DNA of 64,000 nt from Nocardia mexicana NBRC 108244 (GTDB taxonomy: Bacteria > Actinomycetota > Actinomycetes > Mycobacteriales > Mycobacteriaceae), in contig NZ_BDBV01000036.1 of the NCBI RefSeq assembly GCF_001613165.1, forward strand, positions 1 through 64,000. The letters run 5' to 3'. The notes below the pieces were generated by a model. That model saw only the letters and a program-made list of their open reading frames with translations, was not told the origin of the DNA and ran no database searches. Numbering within the stretch: position 1 is the first letter of the stretch; each line of letters starts with the position of its first letter. Positions 58,678 through 64,000 of the stretch are shown piece after piece. The position numbers were made by a program, and so were the translations under genes.

Positions 58678-59655
58678 ATGCCCGCCGTCACCGTCGACAA
58701 CATCCTGGTTCTGCCGCGGCTGTCCCGCCCCGACGACACCGCGCGGCAGCGGCCGGTCCGCTCCGTCAGCACCGCCCACGCCCAGCGTGAGGGCGCGGGG
58801 TTCGAGGTGCGCCGCCCGTTCCCGAGCGTGGACCTGCGCTCCGCCGATCCGTTCATCCTGCTCGATCAGATGGGCCCGGTGGCCTACGAGCCGTACGAGG
58901 CCAAGGGCGCGCCGTGGCATCCGCACCGCGGCTTCGAGACCGTCACCTACATGCTCGACGGCACCATGGTCCACCACGACTCCAACGACGGCGGCGGCGT
59001 CATCAGCGAAGGCGACACGCAGTGGATGACGGCCGGATCCGGCATCCTGCACGACGAACTACCGGCCGAGGACCTGGTGATCTCCGGCGGGCTGTTCCAC
59101 GGCATCCAGCTGTGGGTGAACCTGCCGCGGGCGCAGAAGTTGGCGCCGCCGCGCTACCAGGATCTGCGGGCGAGTGAGCTGACGCTGGTGAGTTCGCACG
59201 ACGGCGGTGCGCTGCTGCGCATCATCGCCGGGGAGATCGGCGGATTCGCCGGTCCGGGATCGACCTACACCCCGATCGCCTACGCCCACGCCTCGATCAG
59301 CCCCGGCGGACGTCTGGAAAGCCCGTGGCCGCAACGGTTCTCGGCCATGGCCTACGTACTCTCGGGCAGCGGCACCGCCGGCGCGGAGGGCCGCCCGCTG
59401 GGCGAGGGTCAGCTCGCGGTGTTCGGTCCGGGCGACGCGGTCACCGTGACCGCCGACGACCACCAGCACACGCCCTCCGGTGATATGGAGGTGCTGCTGC
59501 TCGGCGGCGAGCCGATCCGCGAGCCCGTCGTGCAGTACGGACCGTTCGTGATGAACTCCCGGCACGAAATCATCGAGGCCATCGAGGATTTCAACGCCGG
59601 GCGAATGGGCCGCATCCCCGCCGAGCACCTGTCCGGGAAACGCCTGGGCGAGTAG
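58678..59655 (+). CDS. Pirin family protein
   Basis: 325 residues with two cupin domains. The metal ligands of pirin are all present in the N-terminal cupin: His81 and His83 (HPHRGFETVTYM), His125 and Glu127 (GSGILHDE). Bacterial pirins are iron proteins with quercetinase or redox-sensing activity. GAGGAGG precedes ATG 58678. Control by the divergent MarR gene is likely. A C-terminal cupin starts near 195. Confidence 0.93.
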   Translation: MPAVTVDNILVLPRLSRPDDTARQRPVRSVSTAHAQREGAGFEVRRPFPSVDLRSADPFILLDQMGPVAYEPYEAKGAPWHPHRGFETVTYMLDGTMVHHDSNDGGGVISEGDTQWMTAGSGILHDELPAEDLVISGGLFHGIQLWVNLPRAQKLAPPRYQDLRASELTLVSSHDGGALLRIIAGEIGGFAGPGSTYTPIAYAHASISPGGRLESPWPQRFSAMAYVLSGSGTAGAEGRPLGEGQLAVFGPGDAVTVTADDHQHTPSGDMEVLLLGGEPIREPVVQYGPFVMNSRHEIIEAIEDFNAGRMGRIPAEHLSGKRLGE

Positions 59656-59794
59656 GGACGCGTGCGCGGCTCTCGGCCGCCCAGTTGACAACCGGGCCGG
59701 GCATCAAGACAGTAGACTCGGCGCGCCCGGCCCTGCCACCGCGGGGAGTGCGGCCGGACCCGTCGTAGTCAACCCAGTAGACATCGAGGAATAC

Positions 59795-60106
59795 ATGAAC
59801 GTTCGCAGGCTAATCGTGACCGCCGGCGCGGGACTGATCACCCTCGCAGCCCCGATCACCCTCTCCGCACCGGCTCACGCGGATTTCGTCCCCTCCGGCT
59901 CGGCCGGTACCGGCTCCTCGGGCATCGACGATGCCATCGGAGCCACCGGCTCGGCCGGTCTCGCTCAGACCGGTTCGGCCGGCGGCACGTTCAAGAACTG
60001 CGACGACGCCCGGGCCGCCGGTCGTGCGCCGCTGTTCCGCGGCGAGCCGGGCTACTCCCCCCACCTGGACCCCGACGGCACCGGAATGGCCTGCCCGACC
60101 GTCTGA
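59795..60106 (+). CDS. Secreted excalibur-domain protein
   Basis: 103 residues. A Sec signal peptide (about 1-29) ends at APAHA-D. The middle is Gly/Ser/Ala-rich with repeated TGSAG units. The C-terminal excalibur domain (about 66-103) reads FKNCDDARAAGRAPLFRGEP and ends DPDGTGMACPT, with the Cys pair and Asp-rich calcium loop. Such proteins are small secreted or wall-associated products of unknown role. TTGACA at 59685 may be a -35 box. Confidence 0.88.
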   Translation: MNVRRLIVTAGAGLITLAAPITLSAPAHADFVPSGSAGTGSSGIDDAIGATGSAGLAQTGSAGGTFKNCDDARAAGRAPLFRGEPGYSPHLDPDGTGMACPTV

Positions 60107-60123
60107 TCGGTCCGAAAACAGCG

Positions 60124-60156
60124 ACACCCGGTGCGGCACAACGCCACACCGGGTGT
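60124..60156. terminator. Bidirectional terminator, excalibur / DUF3618
   Basis: ACACCCGGTG (60124-60133) and CACCGGGTGT (60147-60156) form a perfect 10-bp stem with a 13-nt loop between converging genes, followed by TCTGTATT. Confidence 0.75.
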
Positions 60157-60169
60157 TCTGTATTCACGC

Positions 60170-60394
60170 TCAGCGGCGGAAGATCCGCAGCAGCACCAGC
60201 AGCAGGATCAGCACGCCGCCGCCGATCAGGCTGTACTTCACCTTCGGCTCGTTGATCTTCGCGACCACCGCGTGCTTGGTGTTGTCGGCGATCCGCTGCG
60301 GATCGGCCCGTACCGCGAGTTCGTCGAGTGTGTTCGCGAGCCGATTGCGCGCGGCTTCGATCTCCCGCTCGATGCCCTCGGTATCCTTCGCCAC
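60170..60394 (-). CDS. DUF3618 small membrane protein
   Basis: 74 residues. The DUF3618 core is REIEAARNRLANTLDELAVR followed by ADPQRIADNTK, and a single C-terminal membrane helix (about 53-72) ends in RIFRR. I relate it to Rv2520c of M. tuberculosis, which also lies beside bcp. Function unknown. It is divergent from bcp. Confidence 0.88.
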   Translation of the reverse strand: MAKDTEGIEREIEAARNRLANTLDELAVRADPQRIADNTKHAVVAKINEPKVKYSLIGGGVLILLLVLLRIFRR

Positions 60395-60505
60395 GTTTAT
60401 CTCCTGAAGTTTCTGTCGTCGGTCGGCGTGCGTCGCTAGTGGTCGAGTCTATCCGCCGCCCGGTGGTGATCGCCGATGTCACCGCCGTCGGTTACCGTGC
60501 TTGGA

Positions 60506-60976
60506 ATGACCGAGAATCGACTCAGTCCCGGCGATACGGCGCCGGAGTTCACACTTCCCGATGCCGACGGCAAGGAGGTGTCCCTCGCCGACTACCGCGG
60601 CCGGAAGGTGATCGTGTACTTCTACCCGGCCGCCAGCACGCCGGGGTGCACCAAGGAAGCCTGCGACTTCCGCGACAACCTGGCCGAGCTCAACGGCGCC
60701 GGGCTCGACGTCGTCGGCATCTCCCCCGATAACCCCGCGAAGCTGGCCAAGTTCCGCGACAACGAGAAGCTCACCTTCCCGCTGCTGTCGGATCCCGACC
60801 GCGAGGTCCTCACCGCCTGGGGCGCCTACGGCGAGAAGACGATGTACGGCAAGAAGATCACCGGCGTGATCCGCTCCACCTTCCTGGTCGACGAGCAGGG
60901 CAAGATCGAGGTGGCCCAGTACAACGTGCGCGCCACCGGCCACGTAGCCAAGCTGCGCCGCGACCTGTCGGTCTAG
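60506..60976 (+). CDS. bcp: Thioredoxin-dependent peroxiredoxin (Bcp/PrxQ)
   Basis: 156 residues from ATG 60506, normal Bcp length. The peroxidatic Cys48 in STPGCTKEACDF and resolving Cys53 five residues later are the PrxQ alpha-type arrangement. GISPDNPAKLAKFRDNEKLT and FPLLSDPDREVLTAWG complete the fold. It reduces alkyl hydroperoxides and hydrogen peroxide in the cytosol with thioredoxin. Order with DUF3618 and acpS is as in mycobacteria. Confidence 0.95.
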   Translation: MTENRLSPGDTAPEFTLPDADGKEVSLADYRGRKVIVYFYPAASTPGCTKEACDFRDNLAELNGAGLDVVGISPDNPAKLAKFRDNEKLTFPLLSDPDREVLTAWGAYGEKTMYGKKITGVIRSTFLVDEQGKIEVAQYNVRATGHVAKLRRDLSV

Positions 60977-60992
60977 CGAGTCCCCCCTCCCT

Positions 60993-61069
60993 GTCATCCC
61001 CGGCGAACGCCGGGGCCCGGCTGCGAAAAACGCTGCCGGGCCCCGGGTTCCGGCGTTCGCCGGAATGAC
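60993..61069. repeat. REP-like palindrome after bcp
   Basis: Begins GTCATCCCCGGCGAACG (60993) and ends CGTTCGCCGGAATGAC (61069), with further complementary GGGGCCCGGC/GCCGGGCCCC inside. Same terminal sequences and organisation as the element at 58021-58139. It also separates converging genes and should terminate both transcripts. Confidence 0.75.
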
Positions 61070-61079
61070 GTCGTGCGCG

Positions 61080-62405
61080 TCAGGCGCGCGGCACCATCTG
61101 CGCCGCCCACTGCACCATCATTCGCCAGTGGTTCTCCCACCACTGGCCGAACTCGGCCGTGCCGACCGCCGGCGGCGCCGCCTCGCCCGGGAACAGCAGC
61201 GACCCGTTCGGCGCCCCCACGGGCACGGTGGGCGCCGGGATCACCGACGACTGGGCGGCGGGCGCCGACTCCGGATCGGAATGCCGCACCAGCGGCTGTG
61301 AGGTCTCGGAATCGGCGGGGGCGGAATCGAAGTCGCGCACCCCGAGCCGCTCGGGATCCGAATGCCCCCAGCTGACGGTCGAGGGATCGACGGTAACCAC
61401 ATCGGTGGCAGCCTCACCGGGCGCGGCACCCGGGTCCACCGCCACCTCGCCCGACTGTCCCCTGCCCGACTGAATCCCGCCCGGCTCTTCCTCGGCCGCC
61501 GGGACCGGGCGCACCGCAGGATCCCGGACCGGGTATGTCCGCTGGGTGTCGGCCGCGATGCGCGCATTGGTCAGTGTCGTCGCGGAGTCCGTGCGCGACT
61601 TGCCCGCCACCTGGTAGACGCCGCCGACGACCAGCCCGCCGGCCAGCACGCTCGCCGCGGCGAATACCGCGGTCGTGCCGCGGGTCCGCCGTGCCCGCCC
61701 CGGCTCGGCACCCTCCGTCGCCTCCGGCTGCACCACGAGGGCGGCGCCGATCGCCGACCCCGCCGCGGCCACCTTGCACGGAACGATGGAGGCGCCGAAT
61801 CCGGTGCCCAGCGCCGACGAGACCGCGGTGTCGCCCGCCGCGGAACCGATCAGCACCACCGCGTCCGGGCGGACCCCGGCCGCGTCGAACTGGTCCCACG
61901 CGGCCGTGACCGCCGGGCGCATCGTTTCCTTCGAGATCGTGCCGCCCGCCGTGGTAAATCCGGCCACCACCCGATCGCGGTCGGGAGAGATCAGCGAGAA
62001 GCCCTGGTAGCCGGGCACCACGTCGCAGACCACCAGATTGTCGAACTCGGCCACCCAGGTCATCGCCCGGGCCAGGGCCAGATGCGCGGATTTCGCGGAG
62101 ACCAGCGACGCCGTGCGCCACGGCCCGGACGCCAGCCCCGTGACGATCGCGCGGCGTTCGGCCGCGTCGCGGTAGGTCACCGCCGCCCCGGCGTCCTCGT
62201 AGTCCGCGCCGATCTCGGCCGCGAGATCGTCCAGGGCGGTTTCGACCGCGCGGGCCAGGTCCTGCTTGCCGTCGCCGCGAATCTGCTGCGTCCGATGGTG
62301 CAGTATCCGCTCGGGCAGGTTGTCCGTACCGGCGAGGAGCGCCACCGCCTGGACGGCGCCGCGCTCGGTGGAAACGCCGAATGTCACCACAGATCGAGCT
62401 ACCAC
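61080..62405 (-). CDS. Membrane-anchored protein with Hsp70/actin-like N-terminus
   Basis: 441 residues. The N-terminal 230 look like an actin/Hsp70-type ATPase fold (VTFGVSTERGAVQAVALLAG, VVPGYQGFSLISPDRDRVVA, PDAVVLIGSAAGDTAVSSAL) though phosphate motifs are weak. One membrane helix (about 242-265) is followed by an extracytoplasmic Pro/Ser/Asp-rich region and a Trp-rich end (EFGQWWENHWRMMVQWAAQM). The architecture is common in mycolic-acid bacteria (I recall DUF7159-like); function unknown. It occupies the place of Rv2522c in the mycobacterial order but is not a peptidase. Confidence 0.75.
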   Translation of the reverse strand: MVARSVVTFGVSTERGAVQAVALLAGTDNLPERILHHRTQQIRGDGKQDLARAVETALDDLAAEIGADYEDAGAAVTYRDAAERRAIVTGLASGPWRTASLVSAKSAHLALARAMTWVAEFDNLVVCDVVPGYQGFSLISPDRDRVVAGFTTAGGTISKETMRPAVTAAWDQFDAAGVRPDAVVLIGSAAGDTAVSSALGTGFGASIVPCKVAAAGSAIGAALVVQPEATEGAEPGRARRTRGTTAVFAAASVLAGGLVVGGVYQVAGKSRTDSATTLTNARIAADTQRTYPVRDPAVRPVPAAEEEPGGIQSGRGQSGEVAVDPGAAPGEAATDVVTVDPSTVSWGHSDPERLGVRDFDSAPADSETSQPLVRHSDPESAPAAQSSVIPAPTVPVGAPNGSLLFPGEAAPPAVGTAEFGQWWENHWRMMVQWAAQMVPRA

Positions 62406-62555
62406 TGATCAGCCTTCCGACATATCGAGGTACGCCATACTTGGTTATGTGTTCGTCACCACATCGGGCGTGGATGGGTTATGAGTGACGACCAAACCGA
62501 GCACGAACGGCGCCGCCGCGTGTCATCCGCGTGTCGCTACCGCTAGCCTGGGGAG

Positions 62556-63266
62556 GTGGTGGAAGCGCGTACGGCATCGAGGTCGAACCGTCGTCCCGAC
62601 CCCGCACTGGAGTTGCAGGACGACCCGCAGGAGTTGATGCCGCGACGGCGCCCGACCCAGGAGCGCAGCAAGCGCAAGTTCGACGCCCTGCTGCAGGCAT
62701 CCAGGGAGCTGCTGGTCGAGGTCGGTTTCGAATCGTTCACCTGCGAGGAGGTCGCGGGCCGCGCGGAGGTGCCGATCGGCACGCTGTATCAGTTCTTCGC
62801 CAACAAATACGTCATCGTGTGCGAGCTCAATCGCCAGGATCTGGTGGCGGTATCGCGGGAGCTGGCCGATTTCCACGGCGAGATCCCGTCGATGGACTGG
62901 CTGCGGCACATGAACAAGTTCGTCGACCACCTGGCCGACCTGTGGATGACCGACCCGTCGCGGCGCGAGGTCTGGCTGGCCATGCAGTCCACGCCCTCCA
63001 CGCGGGCCACCGGCGTCATCCACGAGAAGGAGTTCGCCGAGGTCGTCCAGCAGATGCTGCGGCCGCTGATGCCCCGCACGCCGCGCGTCCGCCGATCCAT
63101 GATGGCGCAGGTGCTGGTGCACATGGTGTATTCGATGATGAACTTCTCCGTGCAGGACGGGCTCAGCCACGACGCCGCCGTCACGGAGCTCAAGCGGCTC
63201 ATGGTCGCGTATCTGCTGGTCGCGGAGAAGGAATCACGGTCGGGCGGGCAGCGGGACCCCGGCTGA
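62556..63266 (+). CDS. TetR family transcriptional regulator
   Basis: 236 residues from GTG 62556 (GGGGAGG upstream); ATG 62637 is a possible shorter start. After a 28-residue polar extension the helix-turn-helix reads LLQASRELLVEVGFESFTCE then EVAGRAEVPIGTLYQFFANK. It is divergent from the gene at 61080-62405 and converges on acpS with a 4-bp gap. Target unknown. Confidence 0.88.
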   Translation: MVEARTASRSNRRPDPALELQDDPQELMPRRRPTQERSKRKFDALLQASRELLVEVGFESFTCEEVAGRAEVPIGTLYQFFANKYVIVCELNRQDLVAVSRELADFHGEIPSMDWLRHMNKFVDHLADLWMTDPSRREVWLAMQSTPSTRATGVIHEKEFAEVVQQMLRPLMPRTPRVRRSMMAQVLVHMVYSMMNFSVQDGLSHDAAVTELKRLMVAYLLVAEKESRSGGQRDPG

Positions 63267-63270
63267 GCGA

Positions 63271-63702
63271 CTAACGCTCGCGGGACTCGATCAGGTCGGC
63301 TAGCTCGCCCGGGTCTTCCAGGACCACCATGGCGGCGGCCGTATCGCCGTCGTGCGTGAGGGACAGGTGCACGCGGACGCGGGGGAGGAATTCGGCGGCC
63401 AGGCCGTGCAGCTTGATGCTCGGGCGGCCCCAGGCGTCGTTGGCCACCTCGATCAGCGGGTACGGGTTGTCACCGACCTGGGGACTGCGCGCGAACCTGG
63501 AGGACGCCCAGGCCTTGATCACCGCCTCCTTGGCCGCCCAGCGCGCCGCGTAGCTGCGCGCCGGATCGGTGCCCTTGCTCTCGCAGTAGCGCCGCTCCCC
63601 CGCGGTGAAACTCTCCCGGAGCATGGTGGTTCCGGCCCGCTTCAGCTGCTCCGCGAATTCGGAAATGGTCACCAGGTCCAGGCCGATCCCCAGGATGGTC
63701 AC
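63271..63702 (-). CDS. acpS: Holo-[acyl-carrier-protein] synthase
   Basis: 143 residues. Magnesium ligand Asp9 in GIGLDLV and Glu59 in RWAAKEAVIKAW identify the AcpS type of phosphopantetheinyl transferase, which converts apo-ACP to holo-ACP. It would serve fatty acid synthase I in this group of bacteria, and could activate the two ACPs of the 21-26 kb cluster. Located two genes after bcp as in mycobacteria, but a different gene and a terminator precede it instead of fas. Confidence 0.93.
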   Translation of the reverse strand: MTILGIGLDLVTISEFAEQLKRAGTTMLRESFTAGERRYCESKGTDPARSYAARWAAKEAVIKAWASSRFARSPQVGDNPYPLIEVANDAWGRPSIKLHGLAAEFLPRVRVHLSLTHDGDTAAAMVVLEDPGELADLIESRER

Positions 63703-63860
63703 AGTGTCTGCAGCTCCTCAACCGTCAGTGGGCCACGGCGGCGATGGCCGCCGCGGTCCGTCCAGCGAATCCGAGCCGGTAACCACCCTTCGTGACAGCG
63801 GTCACCGGCTCGGCTGCAACATACCAGCGCAGCACAGGGCTTCCCGGGGAAACAGACGCA

Positions 63861-63898
63861 CGGGCCCCGACCACCGCCGAGACGATGGTCGGGGCCCG
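63861..63898. terminator. Hairpin upstream of acpS, after next gene
   Basis: CGGGCCCCGACCA (63861-63873) and TGGTCGGGGCCCG (63886-63898) form a perfect 13-bp stem with a 12-nt loop, 29 bp past the stop of the gene at the right edge. Confidence 0.75.
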
Positions 63899-63927
63899 GT
63901 CGGCGCCGGGTTACGTGCGGGGCCCGA

Positions 63928-64000
63928 CTATCGGCAGGCGGGCCCGGCGTCGGCGGCGTAGGTGCCGTCCGCTGTCAGCCGGGCGTTCGGCGACAGCAGC
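63928..64000 (-). CDS. 3' end of an unidentified gene
   Basis: The last 23 codons of a minus-strand frame, ending ADGTYAADAGPACR and TAG (63928-63930), followed by a strong hairpin. The fragment is too short to identify. It is not the C-terminus of fatty acid synthase that I would expect from mycobacterial gene order. Confidence 0.4.
   Translation of the reverse strand, partial: LLSPNARLTADGTYAADAGPACR

Noticed and set aside
59685..59718. TTGACA...TAGACT as a promoter of the excalibur gene
   Set aside because: The 22-bp spacing is too long for a SigA promoter; mentioned only as a possible -35 box.
1..64000. tRNA, rRNA, CRISPR arrays, riboswitches, prophage or complete IS elements
   Set aside because: None could be supported on reading; repeats seen are single palindromes, not spaced direct repeats, and no transposase is encoded.

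Overview
The window is high-GC actinobacterial DNA, most likely from Nocardia or a close mycolic-acid-containing relative. The evidence is a complete yrbE/mce operon, a 13E12-type DUF222/HNH gene with a LexA-type box, and the gene run DUF3618 - bcp - (divergent ORF) - acpS, which from memory parallels M. tuberculosis Rv2520c-bcp-Rv2522c-acpS. Genes are densely packed, often with 4-bp ATGA overlaps, and strong GC hairpins sit between converging genes. I saw no tRNA, rRNA, CRISPR array, intact insertion sequence or prophage.

Region 1 (1-7.7 kb) is accessory DNA: a 5'-truncated APC permease, a TetR regulator, a type B carboxylesterase, a small membrane protein, an SLC13/ArsB-NhaD permease with a CBS-domain partner, a SAM methyltransferase beside a 125-bp inverted repeat, a DUF3592 protein, and a frameshifted remnant of the KdpD sensor kinase.

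Region 2 (7.7-28.3 kb) is the most striking part: a biosynthetic cluster that appears to join a dissociated, reducing type II ketosynthase system to an AfsA-type butenolide synthase. It has a ketosynthase and a chain-length-factor-like partner (no catalytic cysteine), two acyl carrier proteins, KASIII, a FabG-type ketoreductase, a HadA/HadB-type dehydratase pair, a type II thioesterase, an acyl-CoA dehydrogenase, AfsA and a HAD phosphatase. Around these lie a NarL-type two-component pair, a large LuxR (LAL) regulator, an MMPL exporter, a DHA2 MFS exporter, a SnoaL-like protein and an exported SMP-30-like lipoprotein. I infer that a chain is started by KASIII, extended by KS/CLF, reduced and dehydrated to a (poly)unsaturated beta-ketoacyl-ACP, condensed with a C3 unit by AfsA, dephosphorylated by the HAD enzyme and exported. 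The product is unknown.

Region 3 (28.3-40.9 kb) is an mce lipid-import locus: yrbEA-yrbEB-mceABCDEF, an Mce-associated protein, an SRPBCC protein and a small membrane protein on the minus strand, facing a DUF2236 (MpaB/latex-clearing-protein-like) oxygenase and a small membrane protein on the plus strand. A TetR gene lies at the far end. TTCTAC/GTAGAA palindromes occur both in the TetR/yrbEA intergenic region and upstream of the DUF2236 gene 12 kb away, so one repressor probably controls both ends.

Region 4 (40.9-53.5 kb) holds a metallophosphoesterase, a type II NADH dehydrogenase-like flavoprotein, an ECF41/SigJ-like sigma factor divergent from a DoxX-like gene, the 13E12 HNH gene, a DUF397 protein, and a coupled operon of a lipase-like hydrolase, a divergent P450 and an epimerase-acyltransferase fusion with four internal 23-residue repeats. 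Region 5 (53.5-64 kb) is closer to core genome: a DEAD-box helicase, TetR and MarR regulators, a crotonase, pirin with a divergent MarR, an excalibur protein, DUF3618, Bcp, a membrane-anchored DUF protein, TetR and AcpS, punctuated by two REP-like palindromes.
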